The notes under the pieces: model-generated
The model's database searches: none
Told to the model about the DNA's origin: nothing
What the model saw: only the letters and a program-made list of their open reading frames with translations
Part shown: piece after piece, positions 46,435-55,432 of the stretch
Layout: every line of letters begins with the position of its first letter
How positions within the stretch are numbered: the stretch's first letter is position 1
Program-made: the position numbers and the translations under genes
Assembly (NCBI RefSeq): GCF_001412595.2
Contig: NZ_CP012640.2
Span: forward strand, 2,666,001-2,730,000
Length of the DNA: 64,000 nucleotides
Source of the DNA: Massilia sp. WG5
GTDB lineage: Bacteria; Pseudomonadota; Gammaproteobacteria; Burkholderiales; Burkholderiaceae_D
Direction of reading: 5' to 3'

Positions 46435-47847
46435 TTATTTCAATGGACGCGCGTACAAATCGATGATCTCGCTGATCCCGTCCTGGCACACGGGACAGAA
46501 CTGCTCGCTGCGGTCGAACATGATGCACTGCATGGCCGGGCGGTAGTAGCCGCTGGCCTCGTAGTTCGCGCCCTCGAAGGCGCCGATTGCCTTGCGGTAC
46601 TGCGCCTTCGCGAACAGCGCCTCCGTGTGCGCCAGGTCTTCCCGGAACAGCGCGCTCATCTCCGACTCCGGACGGTTTGCCGCGCGCAGCGCCGCACGCC
46701 GTTTCTGGTAAGCGCGCGAGTATTCCTCGTACTCGGCCTTCGGCCACGGCGTCGGCAGCGGCGTGCCCGCATGCACGTGCTGCTTCCATTTCAGCCTGGC
46801 CGGATCGCGCAGCGCGGTCACGTTCGGCTCCCACGGCTCCATCCGCGCCCCGCTCGACTGGTAAGCAACCGGCGAGGTGTAGTACTCGTCGGCCAGGCCG
46901 GCGAAATGGTGGCCGAACTCGTGCACGAACAGGTAGTTGGCCCAGTCGTTGCCGGCCGCCGCCGTGCTGAACTGGCCGAAGATCCCGCCGCCGCCGTAGG
47001 TGTCGTTGTTGACCAGGATCTCGATGAACTCGTAGGGCGCGTACTGGGCGATGTCGCGCAGGGCGCGGTTATCCAGGGTCAGCACGTAGCGCTCGCTGCC
47101 GAAGATGTCGTAGCGCGTCCCCAGTGCCGAGGCATGGTGCACGCCGGTCGAGGGCCGGGTGATGCCCGATTCCTGGGTCGGCACCGCCATCGCCCAGACG
47201 TTGAAATCGTTCCCCCGCTCCTTGAACGGCGAGACCTCGAACAGGTGTTTGCTCAGGCGCCGTGCATCCTGCTCGAACTTCTTCATGTCCTGTTGCGTGT
47301 AGCCGTCCCCCAGGATCAGCAGGTCGACCTTCTGCGGCGAGGGCCCGCTCACCTTGATCGGCATCGGCCTTGCCGGCGCCGGCGGCTGGCTGCGCACGAC
47401 GTCCTGGGCCTTCGTGTCGACCTCGACGCTCCACGCCACCGAGAACGCGTTGCGCTCGTCGCGCTTCAGGATGCGCACCCGCACCGGCCGGTCCGGCTGG
47501 GGGAAGCGCACCGACTCGTGGAAGCCACGGCTGAGCTTGTTCGCTTCCTCGGTCGTCTTCCACTCGCCGAACACGGTCGAGAAATCGCGCGAGTACAGCA
47601 GGTCGCCGGTCTTCGCATCCGCCACTTCCAGGCGGTTGTTGCCGCGGTTGGTGTTGTCGAAGGGCTGGCTCATGTCGCCCGGCCAGGGCAGCGGCTCGAT
47701 CAGCACGCGCTCGATCGCGTATTGCTCGGAGAGGGCGTTGCCGCTGTGAGTGTAGTCGAGGCGGACAGTGGCGGGCTGCTGGGCCTGGGCGGCACCGGCA
47801 GACAGGAGCAGTGCGGCGGCAAGCAGTCGAATCGGAGTGACAGGCAT
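46435..47847 (-). CDS. Peptidase M64-like secreted metalloprotease
   Basis: A 470-residue exported protein (signal peptide ending near GAAQAQQ). The zinc-binding motif HEFGHHFAGLADEY is intact, within the layout of M64 (IgA-peptidase-like) enzymes: LILGDGYTQQDMKKFEQDAR, FNVWAMAVPTQESGITRPST, GTRYDIFGSERYVLTLD. A C-terminal pair of cysteines (EQFCPVCQDGI) could form a disulfide or bind a metal. The start at 47847 fits MPVTPIRLLAAALLL. Such enzymes are secreted by bacteria that degrade protein in soil. No inhibitor gene is adjacent. Confidence 0.87.
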   Translation of the reverse strand: MPVTPIRLLAAALLLSAGAAQAQQPATVRLDYTHSGNALSEQYAIERVLIEPLPWPGDMSQPFDNTNRGNNRLEVADAKTGDLLYSRDFSTVFGEWKTTEEANKLSRGFHESVRFPQPDRPVRVRILKRDERNAFSVAWSVEVDTKAQDVVRSQPPAPARPMPIKVSGPSPQKVDLLILGDGYTQQDMKKFEQDARRLSKHLFEVSPFKERGNDFNVWAMAVPTQESGITRPSTGVHHASALGTRYDIFGSERYVLTLDNRALRDIAQYAPYEFIEILVNNDTYGGGGIFGQFSTAAAGNDWANYLFVHEFGHHFAGLADEYYTSPVAYQSSGARMEPWEPNVTALRDPARLKWKQHVHAGTPLPTPWPKAEYEEYSRAYQKRRAALRAANRPESEMSALFREDLAHTEALFAKAQYRKAIGAFEGANYEASGYYRPAMQCIMFDRSEQFCPVCQDGISEIIDLYARPLK

Positions 47848-47911
47848 ATGAGATCTTCGCGAGATGGGATCGCTGTATTTTAATCCTTGCAAGAAGTTGG
47901 CAATTAATACG

Positions 47912-47962
47912 TTGACTTGCCAATGCCCCCTCCGTATTATTTAGACATCCATCTAATTAGAT
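47912..47962 (+). promoter_or_regulatory. Strong promoter with palindromic operator
   Basis: TTGACT at 47912-47917, exactly 17 bases, TATTAT at 47935-47940; transcription should start near 47947. The perfect 12-bp palindrome ATCTAATTAGAT lies at 47951-47962, immediately downstream, a typical repressor site. It precedes the CPBP gene at 47977. Confidence 0.65.
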
Positions 47963-47976
47963 AAAGGTCGAATTGC

Positions 47977-48768
47977 ATGAGAACGCACAGCCTTGCTTTC
48001 GAACCGTTCCCGCACGCCCTCCAGCATGGTCGCCTGTCCCTGTTCTGGGCGCTCGCCGGCGCGCTCGCGATTCCCGGCGTGCTGCCTTATGCGTTCGCAC
48101 TGCATCCCTCGCTGCTCGCGCGCATACCGGTGCCCTTGCCTGTGTTCTTCGCCCTCCAGCTCATCCAGGGATTCGTGCTGCTTCTGCTGTTGAGCTGGAT
48201 CGGACTACGGCTCGGCCAGGGCAACGGGCTCGATTCTCCGCTCGCGCGTGCTTTCGTTTATCGGGCGCCAATCGCAGCGCCGCTGCGTACGCTGGCGGCC
48301 GCCTGCATCGCCGGCGGCGTGACTGGACTGGCGATCATGGTGCTGGACCGGGTCTTTGAGCCCTTCATGCCGCCAGCGCCCCTGCCGGCGCACGGGTATC
48401 CCGAACTCTGGAAGCGCCTGCTTGCATCGTTTTATGGCGGGATCACGGAAGAGCTGCTGTGCCGGCTCTTCCTGATGAGCCTGCTCGTCTGGCTTCTTCG
48501 AAAGCTCTCGGCGCGCAAGGAAGCGACGCCGGCCGGGTGGATGATCCGGACCGGCATCGTGGGCGCCGCGGTCGTGTTCGGACTCGGGCACCTGCCGGCC
48601 GCGGCCGGCGTCTGGCCGCTCAGCTTCGTGGTCGTCGCCCGGACCATGCTGCTGAATGTCCTCGGGGGCATTCCTTTCGGCTTCCTCTATTGGCGCCGAG
48701 GACTGGAGCATGCGATGGCGGCGCACTTTTGTGCGGACCTCGTTCTACACGGCATTGGCGGCAGCTGA
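47977..48768 (+). CDS. CPBP-family intramembrane metalloprotease
   Basis: A 263-residue membrane protein with about eight helices. The protease motifs are EELLCRLF (EExxxR), LGHLPAAA and HFCADLVLH (HxxxD). It differs from the CPBP gene at 28606-29214 in size and surroundings. The close promoter and operator just upstream suggest it is induced by a specific signal. Convergent with the cyanophycinase gene (6-bp gap). Candidate roles are protein maturation or self-protection; no bacteriocin gene is visible nearby. Confidence 0.82.
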   Translation: MRTHSLAFEPFPHALQHGRLSLFWALAGALAIPGVLPYAFALHPSLLARIPVPLPVFFALQLIQGFVLLLLLSWIGLRLGQGNGLDSPLARAFVYRAPIAAPLRTLAAACIAGGVTGLAIMVLDRVFEPFMPPAPLPAHGYPELWKRLLASFYGGITEELLCRLFLMSLLVWLLRKLSARKEATPAGWMIRTGIVGAAVVFGLGHLPAAAGVWPLSFVVVARTMLLNVLGGIPFGFLYWRRGLEHAMAAHFCADLVLHGIGGS

Positions 48769-48774
48769 TGCGCG

Positions 48775-50016
48775 TCAGGGCTGCTGGTACTGGTAGATCG
48801 GCCGCCGGATCAGGATCGGACGGATATCGAGGCGCAGGTTGTAGATCGAATAGGCATCGGTCGACGGCGACTCGTAGCCGACGCTGTCGGCGGCGCGGGT
48901 GAAACGGAACTCGAAGCCGAGGTCGGGCTGCACGCCGTTCGGGCTGCCGAGGGTGATGCCGATGGCTTCCGGCTGGTCGCTGTCGATCAGCTTGCTCATC
49001 AGGTCGACGACCGTGGAGTTGCCGAGGATGTCGGCCGTGAACAGCGGCTCGCGGTAGTACGGCCGCGAGGGATCGAGCTTGCCGTCGGCCTTTTCCTCCG
49101 ACGGCGTGAACTCGTGGGTGGCGATATTGAAGCGGTCGCCGTTGTCGAGGTAGCTGACGCGCACATTGCTGATATTGAAGGCGCCCTCGCGCACGCTGGC
49201 CTTGGCCAGGTCGAGCACCAGCGCGCCCTTGTAGCCGATCACTTCGACGTCGCGGTTGGGCAGCACCACCATGGCGGTGTCCTCGTCGATGCCCAGCCCC
49301 AGCTTGTAGCCCTTGGCCAGCATGGCCGGCAGCATGCGTGCGAAGCGGCCGCGCACCAGCAGGTGCTGGTCGACGAAGACGTCGTCGCCGACGAAACCGA
49401 GACCGTCGGTGATTTCCTTGCCCTCCTCCACGCCGAGCTTGAGCGTGGCGAGCACCGCGCGCGGGCGGCCGAACATGGTGCTGCTCATGATGGCGGCGCC
49501 GGCGCTGGTGCCGGCGATCACGCCGCCGCGCCGGTACATGTCCCAGAGGGCGTCGAGCACGCGGGTATTGCTGCCGTCCTCGTGGCGCAGCGCGCTCGTG
49601 ATGCGGCTCTGGTCGCCGCCGGCGAAGAAGGCGCCGCCGGCAGTGCGCACCAGCTCGGCGAGCTTGGGATCGTCGGCCGCGGCGTGGTAATCGCTGCCGG
49701 CCAGCTTGACGGCCACCGGCACGAAAAAGGCCTTGGCGCCATAGGCGTTGAGGCGGTCGACCAGGAACTTGCCGGATTTTTCGGGATAGCCCGCCGCAGA
49801 AGCGAACACGGCAATGCGCGCATCTTTGCCGCCGGCCAATTGCAGGATGCGTTCCCAGACCGGGGCGTTACCCGGACGCAGGTTGCCGCCGATGATGACC
49901 AGCGAACCCTTGGGCGGCGCATTGGAGGCGGCGGCGTTTGCGTCGGCAGCCGAGGCAAACTGGACGCTGGCGAACGCCAGCAAGCCGAGGACGACACGCA
50001 ATGCAATACGGAACAT
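48775..50016 (-). CDS. Secreted cyanophycinase-like serine protease (S51)
   Basis: A 413-residue exported protein (signal peptide ending near FASAADA) of the S51 family. The nucleophile serine is S171 in AGTSAGAAIMS, with GGDQ and the DQHLLVRGRFARM region also matching cyanophycinases. Cyanophycinases cut multi-L-arginyl-poly-aspartate; secreted versions let non-cyanobacteria use polymer released by others. The C-terminal 110 residues (from about 300) form an extra beta domain not found in intracellular CphB. Single gene, convergent with the CPBP gene. The substrate polymer is inferred. Confidence 0.85.
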   Translation of the reverse strand: MFRIALRVVLGLLAFASVQFASAADANAAASNAPPKGSLVIIGGNLRPGNAPVWERILQLAGGKDARIAVFASAAGYPEKSGKFLVDRLNAYGAKAFFVPVAVKLAGSDYHAAADDPKLAELVRTAGGAFFAGGDQSRITSALRHEDGSNTRVLDALWDMYRRGGVIAGTSAGAAIMSSTMFGRPRAVLATLKLGVEEGKEITDGLGFVGDDVFVDQHLLVRGRFARMLPAMLAKGYKLGLGIDEDTAMVVLPNRDVEVIGYKGALVLDLAKASVREGAFNISNVRVSYLDNGDRFNIATHEFTPSEEKADGKLDPSRPYYREPLFTADILGNSTVVDLMSKLIDSDQPEAIGITLGSPNGVQPDLGFEFRFTRAADSVGYESPSTDAYSIYNLRLDIRPILIRRPIYQYQQP

Positions 50017-50110
50017 GGACTCCCTTCCCTACCGTGACCGATGGAACAATCCCAAGCGTGCGTAACGCTCCAAGCCTGATTGTAGAGGACTGTCGCCGTG
50101 TTGAGCCGAG

Positions 50111-50554
50111 TCAGGTGAGGTAAATGTTCGGGGAGTAACGCTCCATGATGGTCTCGGGATGCTGCGGCGCCGTGAATCCGAAGCGGGCGTACAGGCTGTG
50201 CGAGTCGGTGGTATTCAGGGTAAAGCGGCGCAAGCCCTGCAGGCTAGGGTGCTCCATGACGAAGCGGAGCAACTGCTTGGCATAGCCGCGGCCGCGGTAC
50301 TCGGGAATGACGAAGACGTCGCACAGGTTGGCGAAGGTGGCGTAGTCGGTGACCACGCGCGCGAAGGCGACCTGGCGCCCATCGAGGTAGCCGCCGAAGC
50401 ACAGCGAGTTCTCGATCGAGCTCTCGACCACGCTGCGCGAGATGCCCACCGCCCAGGTCGAATTTTCGCTGAGGTAGCGGTAGATCATCGGCACATCCAG
50501 GCGCGTACGATCGGTGCTGACCTGGAAACTGGAATCGTTGGTGGTCGGAATCAT
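50111..50554 (-). CDS. GNAT N-acetyltransferase
   Basis: A 147-residue GNAT enzyme. Acetyl-CoA loop RGRGYAKQLLRFVMEHP after the ANLCDVFVIPEYRGRG strand, with SLYARFGF near the C-terminus. Family members acetylate small amines or antibiotics; the substrate is unknown. Start fixed at 50554 (MIPTTNDSSFQV). It stands alone between the cyanophycinase and the SnoaL-like gene, with no obvious partner. Confidence 0.87.
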   Translation of the reverse strand: MIPTTNDSSFQVSTDRTRLDVPMIYRYLSENSTWAVGISRSVVESSIENSLCFGGYLDGRQVAFARVVTDYATFANLCDVFVIPEYRGRGYAKQLLRFVMEHPSLQGLRRFTLNTTDSHSLYARFGFTAPQHPETIMERYSPNIYLT

Positions 50555-50648
50555 GGGCGGCGCGACTCGTCAAATCTGGTAAAAAAACCAATTCTAGCGC
50601 CGTTCGCGGCGCCAGGGTCGATTACGTCAATCGTGCGCTGCCTGCTTT

Positions 50649-51263
50649 TTAATGACTCTTCAGGTAGCGCTCGGGCAAAGCCAGGTGTGCGTCCTCGCCA
50701 CGCCACAATACGTTCACGATCCACCAGCGCTTGCCGTCGTTGTAGAGCTGGATGCTGTTGATGCCGCGCTGGAAAGGCTTGGCATCGTCGGCCGCGTGGC
50801 GCGATTCGTAGGTGCTGAACACGTGCGCCACCTGGCCGAAGGTCTCGGCCGTGCGCGCCGCCTCGCGCTCGAAAAAGCCCATGGTCGCGAAGGCCTTGCT
50901 GTTGCGCGTGATGTAATCCTCGACGCTCATGGCGCGCAGGCCGAAGCTGCCGTCGGGACGGGCGCCGACCGCCATCAGCCGGCCTTCGGGCGCGAACAGC
51001 GAACGCATGCGGTCCCAGTCGCGCGGCTTGCCGGCCGGGCCGGAAATCACGTCGTACAGGGCGGCGACGATGCCATCGACGGTCTCCACGTCGGTGCCGC
51101 GGACCTGGTAGCTGGATACCGCCGGGACTGCCGGCGCCGCTCCCGCAGCCGGTGCGGCGGGCGCCGCCGGCGTTGCCGGCGCGGCCGTGGTCTGCGCCCT
51201 GGCGCTGCAGATGCCGCCCACGGCCACCGCAATCGCCACCAGGGCCAATGTCATACGCTTCAT
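50649..51263 (-). CDS. SnoaL-like exported protein
   Basis: A 204-residue protein with signal peptide (ending near CSARAQTT), a Pro/Ala linker (about 25-50) and a SnoaL/NTF2-like domain ([71 protein letters not shown]). The GGAGACAGGC upstream supports ATG 51263. It is the second small NTF2-like exported protein in the window. Divergent from argH, with a TATAAT at 51351-51356 in the gap. Function unknown. Confidence 0.85.
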   Translation of the reverse strand: MKRMTLALVAIAVAVGGICSARAQTTAAPATPAAPAAPAAGAAPAVPAVSSYQVRGTDVETVDGIVAALYDVISGPAGKPRDWDRMRSLFAPEGRLMAVGARPDGSFGLRAMSVEDYITRNSKAFATMGFFEREAARTAETFGQVAHVFSTYESRHAADDAKPFQRGINSIQLYNDGKRWWIVNVLWRGEDAHLALPERYLKSH

Positions 51264-51390
51264 GCCTGTCTCCTCATCATTATTATTAACAGGCACATCA
51301 TCCCGTATTTCTTTCCTGAAGTCATCAGCGGGCGTATCCGGTGCACAGTTTATAATCAGGGATCCAAGGATCTCCCTCACTTCCTCCATC

Positions 51391-52788
51391 ATGACCGCAC
51401 AACTGTCCAAAAAAGCCGAAGCCTGGTCGGCCCGCTTCTCCGAACCCGTTTCCGATCTCGTCAAGCGCTACACCGCCTCCGTCTTCTTCGACAAGCGCCT
51501 GGCGCTGTTCGACATCCAGGGCTCGCTCGCCCACGCCGAAATGCTGGCCGCGCAAGGCATCATCAGCGCCGACGACCGCGCCGAGATCGAGCGCGGCATG
51601 GCCCAGATCCGCAGCGAGATCGAAGCCGGCCAGTTCGAGTGGCTGCTCGATCTGGAGGACGTGCACCTGAACATCGAAAAGCGCCTGACCGAACTGGTGG
51701 GCGACGCCGGCAAGCGTTTGCACACCGGGCGCTCGCGCAATGACCAGGTGGCGACCGACATTCGCCTGTACATGCGCGCCGCCATCGACGACATCCTCGT
51801 CCTGCTGAAGGGCTTGCGCAGCGCCCTGACCGACCTGGCGGAACAGAATGCGGATACCATCATGCCGGGCTTTACCCACCTGCAGGTGGCGCAGCCGGTG
51901 ACCTTCGGCCACCACCTGCTGGCCTATGTCGAGATGTTCGGCCGCGATGCCGAGCGCATGCAGGATACGCGCCGCCGCGTGAACCGCCTGCCGCTGGGCG
52001 CCGCCGCCCTGGCGGGCACCACCTTCCCGATCGACCGCCTGCGCGTGGCCAAGACCCTGGGCTTCGAGGACGTGTGCCACAACTCGCTCGATGCTGTGTC
52101 TGATCGCGATTTCGCAATCGAGTTCACGGCAGCCGCATCGATTTTGATGATGCACATCTCGCGCATGTCGGAAGAGCTGGTGACCTGGATGAGCCCGCGT
52201 GTCGGCTTCATCGACATCGCCGACCGCTTCTGCACCGGCTCCTCGATCATGCCCCAGAAGAAGAACCCGGACGTGCCGGAATTGGCGCGCGGCAAGACCG
52301 GCCGCGTCTACGGCCACCTGATGGGCCTGCTGACCCTGATGAAGGGCCAGCCGCTGGCCTACAACAAGGACAACCAGGAAGACAAGGAGCCGCTGTTCGA
52401 CACCGTCGATACCGTGCTCGACACCCTGCGCATCTTCACCGACATGGCGGCCGGCATCACGGTCAAGGCCGAGAACATGCGCGCCGCCGCCCTGCAGGGC
52501 TATGCGACGGCGACCGACCTGGCCGACTACCTGGTCAAGAAGGGCCTGCCCTTCCGCGACGCCCACGAAGCCGTGGCGCATGCGGTGCGCGCCTGCGACG
52601 ACGCCGGCTGCGACCTGTCCGAGATGGCGCTCGAGCGCCTGCAGGCGTTCTCGCCGCTGATCGAACAGGACGTGTTTGCCGTGCTGACGCTGGAAGGTTC
52701 CGTGGCGGCGCGCGACCACGTCGGCGGAACGGCGCCGAAGCAGGTGCGCCAGGCGATTGCGCGCGTGCGCGGGCAGTTAGGTAATTAA
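51391..52788 (+). CDS. argH: Argininosuccinate lyase
   Basis: Last enzyme of arginine synthesis, splitting argininosuccinate to arginine and fumarate. 465 residues; the family signature [10 protein letters not shown] lies at about 284-293, with [13 protein letters not shown] (substrate-binding) and [16 protein letters not shown]. The start at 51391 ([20 protein letters not shown]) is the standard N-terminus. The upstream gap has a TATAAT. No other arginine gene is nearby, so argH is a stand-alone locus here. An AT-rich islet begins about 50 bp after its stop. Confidence 0.97.
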   Translation: MTAQLSKKAEAWSARFSEPVSDLVKRYTASVFFDKRLALFDIQGSLAHAEMLAAQGIISADDRAEIERGMAQIRSEIEAGQFEWLLDLEDVHLNIEKRLTELVGDAGKRLHTGRSRNDQVATDIRLYMRAAIDDILVLLKGLRSALTDLAEQNADTIMPGFTHLQVAQPVTFGHHLLAYVEMFGRDAERMQDTRRRVNRLPLGAAALAGTTFPIDRLRVAKTLGFEDVCHNSLDAVSDRDFAIEFTAAASILMMHISRMSEELVTWMSPRVGFIDIADRFCTGSSIMPQKKNPDVPELARGKTGRVYGHLMGLLTLMKGQPLAYNKDNQEDKEPLFDTVDTVLDTLRIFTDMAAGITVKAENMRAAALQGYATATDLADYLVKKGLPFRDAHEAVAHAVRACDDAGCDLSEMALERLQAFSPLIEQDVFAVLTLEGSVAARDHVGGTAPKQVRQAIARVRGQLGN

Positions 52789-52795
52789 CGTGATT

Positions 52796-52835
52796 GGGAG
52801 CGTCGAGTAGGTTCTTTTTCTACTCGACAGCTCCC
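52796..52835. repeat. Long inverted repeat at the islet border
   Basis: GGGAGCGTCGAGTAG and CTACTCGACAGCTCCC form a 15-bp stem with one bulge; the loop is T-rich. It lies 8 bp after argH and just before the AT-rich segment. It may be a terminator or the edge of an inserted segment. Confidence 0.65.
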
Positions 52836-52899
52836 CATCAAGCATGCGGATGAGATTTATAAATAACCCCATTTAATAGAATTTTAACGCATATTAATT

Positions 52900-53643
52900 T
52901 CACTTTTCCCCTATTTGTTTTGGCGAGGCATTCAGTTTAGAAAAATCTAATTCCCCCGTATTTGCCATAGCCTGCAGAAACGGCTGAGCCACCTTTGGAT
53001 TAGTTAAGACGAGACGGATGAGCTCTATCTGATCGATCTCCTCTCCTTTTTGCTGCCTTATTATTAGATCTAAAAGCTCAGGAGCTTCCATTAATCCCAT
53101 GATTGCTTGTATCTCGGGAGGAGGGGCTTCCTCCTTTTGGTAATTCGGGAATGGATATGCGGTTAATTTTGCAATCTCTTGAAAATGATTGTCTGGCCGG
53201 CCAGGCTCTCGATCAAAATGATCAAAAAAGTAAGCCAGTTGTGTTGCAAGTGCTTTTAAACCAGCAGTTGAGTTTTCATATTCAATATAACGAAGGTGAG
53301 CGATATCAAATGGAACTCGAGGACCCGATTTTTCTCGAACAATTATAGTTCCAGTGCGACAGGCATGACGTAAGCCCAACTCATAAAACACATTAGGATT
53401 GGGGAAAGTAACGTCTGCAACCACATAATCGGAATGCATGATTCTTGTGATGATATCTGTAGTCATGGTTCCCGGCAGCGCGACATCATCAGCTCGAACA
53501 ACTTCAAGGCCTGGTCGTGCTTTCAGGATTGCCTCTTTAAGCAAATCATCATATTTATTTTTCAGATCTGCAGAAGTAATTACTCCATTTTCTCCTGGCT
53601 GATCACCGATTGCCATTACAACAAAACAAGTCTTCTTAGTCAC
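52900..53643 (-). CDS. Nucleoside 2-deoxyribosyltransferase-like protein
   Basis: A 247-residue cytoplasmic protein. Residues 1-110 follow the nucleoside deoxyribosyltransferase fold: FVVMAIGDQ, YDDLLKEAI, VVADVTFPNPNVFYELGLRH, with candidate catalytic E88 and acidic D77. The C-terminal 90 residues are helical and unrecognised. Start is GTG at 53643, with GGAG 6 bases upstream. Base composition and codon choice are clearly AT-rich, unlike every neighbour. Related domains are known as effectors in nucleotide-centred immune systems, so a phage-defence role is a reasonable but untested guess. No partner gene is adjacent. Confidence 0.75.
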   Translation of the reverse strand: MTKKTCFVVMAIGDQPGENGVITSADLKNKYDDLLKEAILKARPGLEVVRADDVALPGTMTTDIITRIMHSDYVVADVTFPNPNVFYELGLRHACRTGTIIVREKSGPRVPFDIAHLRYIEYENSTAGLKALATQLAYFFDHFDREPGRPDNHFQEIAKLTAYPFPNYQKEEAPPPEIQAIMGLMEAPELLDLIIRQQKGEEIDQIELIRLVLTNPKVAQPFLQAMANTGELDFSKLNASPKQIGEK

Positions 53644-53794
53644 ACATATCTCCGGTCATTGAACTCTACGATAGCTTATCAAATTTCGCTGCTAATTTCT
53701 CTGCCTTCGGTGTAAAATTTACAATACACGATTTTCACCAATGTCAAGACAGTCATTGTGGCAAGATTGAAAGTTAGCCTTATCGAGGTAACCA

Positions 53795-54037
53795 ATGCAC
53801 CGCTATAAAAACCTGGGCGGCGAATCGGGCGTGGTCGCCTACGACATCGACGCCGGCCAGATCATCGTCCAGTTCAGGAACGGCGAGCGCTACCTGTATA
53901 CCGAGGACAGCGCCGGCGCCGCCAACATCGCCCGGATGCAGGAACTGGCGCAGGCCGGCCGCGGCCTGTCCAGCTTCATCAGCCAGCACGTGCATGACCG
54001 CTACGAACGCAAGGTGCATTCGGGGCGGCTCGACTAA
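53795..54037 (+). CDS. Small KTSC-like protein
   Basis: An 80-residue protein starting MHRYKNLGGESGVVAYDIDA, with IIVQFRNGERYLYTEDSA and a conserved C-terminal half. It resembles KTSC-domain and related small proteins that are often encoded near RNA- or nucleotide-processing genes. The start has GAGGT at suitable spacing. It is back in host-like composition, so the AT-rich islet ends just before it. 21 bp separate it from the HAD gene. Function unknown. Confidence 0.75.
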   Translation: MHRYKNLGGESGVVAYDIDAGQIIVQFRNGERYLYTEDSAGAANIARMQELAQAGRGLSSFISQHVHDRYERKVHSGRLD

Positions 54038-54058
54038 GCCCATCAAGAAAGCAGATCA

Positions 54059-54739
54059 GTGACCCACACTTCCCAGACCCAGCTGCCCGACCGGCCATTT
54101 TCCGCCTTCCTGTTCGACATGGACGGCACCATCCTCACCTCGATCAAGGCCGCCGAGCGGGTCTGGGGCCAGTGGGCCAACGGCCACGGCCTGGACGTCG
54201 CGGCCTTCCTGCCCACCATCCACGGCAAGCGCACCGAGGAAACCATCCGCGCGCTCGAACTGCCGGGCGTCGACCCGGCCGCCGAGGCGGCATTCATCAC
54301 GCGCGCCGAGATCGAGGACGTGGCCGGCATCGAAGCCATCGAGGGATCGGCCGCCTTCCTGGCCAGCCTGCCGCGCGCGCGCTGGGCCATCGTCACCTCG
54401 GCGCCGCGCAAGCTGGCCGAGGCGCGCATCGCCGCCGCCGGCCTGCCGATCCCGGACGTGCTGGTGGCCGCCGAGGACGTCGAACGCGGCAAGCCGGCGC
54501 CCGATCCCTTCCTGCTGGGCGCACGCAAACTAGGCGTGGCGCCCGGCGACTGCCTGGTGTTCGAGGACACGCTGGCCGGGCTGCAGTCCGCGCAGGCGGC
54601 CGGCATGGCGAGCATCGTCGTGACCACCACCCACTCGCATCCGCTGGAAACCGACGTCACCGCCGTGCTCGACTACGAAGACCTGCGCGCCGTCGTGGAA
54701 GCGGACGGCATGCTGCGGGTGGAACGTCGGAATAGCTGA
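54059..54739 (+). CDS. HAD-family phosphatase
   Basis: A 226-residue haloacid-dehalogenase hydrolase. Motif I FLFDMDGTIL, motif II VTSAPRKLAE, motif III and IV GKPAPDPFLLGA with VFEDTLAGLQSAQAAGM. Such enzymes dephosphorylate sugars or nucleotides. The start is GTG at 54059; no in-frame ATG fits before motif I. It follows the KTSC-like gene and is convergent with the cupin gene. The substrate is not predictable, though the beta-phosphoglucomutase-like subgroup is possible. Confidence 0.87.
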   Translation: MTHTSQTQLPDRPFSAFLFDMDGTILTSIKAAERVWGQWANGHGLDVAAFLPTIHGKRTEETIRALELPGVDPAAEAAFITRAEIEDVAGIEAIEGSAAFLASLPRARWAIVTSAPRKLAEARIAAAGLPIPDVLVAAEDVERGKPAPDPFLLGARKLGVAPGDCLVFEDTLAGLQSAQAAGMASIVVTTTHSHPLETDVTAVLDYEDLRAVVEADGMLRVERRNS

Positions 54740-54749
54740 ACGCTGTTCG

Positions 54750-55364
54750 CTATCGCGCTTCGCCCGGACTGACCGGGCCGCGGCCGGCGCCGTCCTGCTC
54801 GCCGTGGTCGGCGCGGTAGACGCGCGGCGCCAGGGTCTCGGTTTCGATCGGCAGCGGCGGCACCGGTTCGGCGCCGTCGCCGTGTGCGCCCGAATGCGCC
54901 TGCCCTGCCCGCTTCGGATAAGGCGTGCCGTCGCGCTTCGTATAGCTGTCGGTCCGGCCGTCGTACAGCAGGTCGATGTCCGGATAGCTGGCCTTGTCTT
55001 CCTCCTTGCGCGAGCCGACCACCAGGAACAGCGCGGTGCCCCAGCCGCGGTTGACCAGCTGGTGGCCGTTCGGCCGGCCGGCCGGGAAGGCCGCGCAGTC
55101 GCCGGCGCGCATCAGGGTCTCGCCCTCGTCGGTGATGAGCGTGGCTTCGCCGGACACGACCATCACGAACTCGTCCTCGTGCGAGTGCCAGTGGCGCTGC
55201 GAGGAGGCGGCGCCCGGCTGCAGCTCCACCAGGTTGACGCCGAACTGGGTGATGCCGCCGGCGTCGCCCAGCGCCTGCCGGCTGCGCCCGTTGACGGCTT
55301 CGGCAAAGGCTTCGGGATAACCGGTGCCGGTCAGCACGGGGATACTGCTCAGGTCTAGCCTCAT
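54750..55364 (-). CDS. Cupin-domain protein
   Basis: A 204-residue single-cupin protein. The metal-binding motif reads HWHSHEDEF with a second conserved region NRGWGTALFLVVG and HQLVNRG. The C-terminal 60 residues are Asp/Gly/Pro-rich. Cupins bind metals and act as isomerases, dioxygenases or sensors; the ligand is unknown. Start at 55364 is supported by GAGGAG upstream. Divergent from the helicase gene by 68 bp. Confidence 0.82.
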   Translation of the reverse strand: MRLDLSSIPVLTGTGYPEAFAEAVNGRSRQALGDAGGITQFGVNLVELQPGAASSQRHWHSHEDEFVMVVSGEATLITDEGETLMRAGDCAAFPAGRPNGHQLVNRGWGTALFLVVGSRKEEDKASYPDIDLLYDGRTDSYTKRDGTPYPKRAGQAHSGAHGDGAEPVPPLPIETETLAPRVYRADHGEQDGAGRGPVSPGEAR

Positions 55365-55432
55365 GGGCGCTCCTCGGTGAAGTTTTGGACAGATGACAGT
55401 GTATAGTAGCCAAAAAGCCGAAAGCACCACGC

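Noticed and set aside
53103..53348. Plus-strand small frames inside the AT-rich islet
   Set aside because: No ribosome sites and no family; they overlap the deoxyribosyltransferase-like gene on the other strand.
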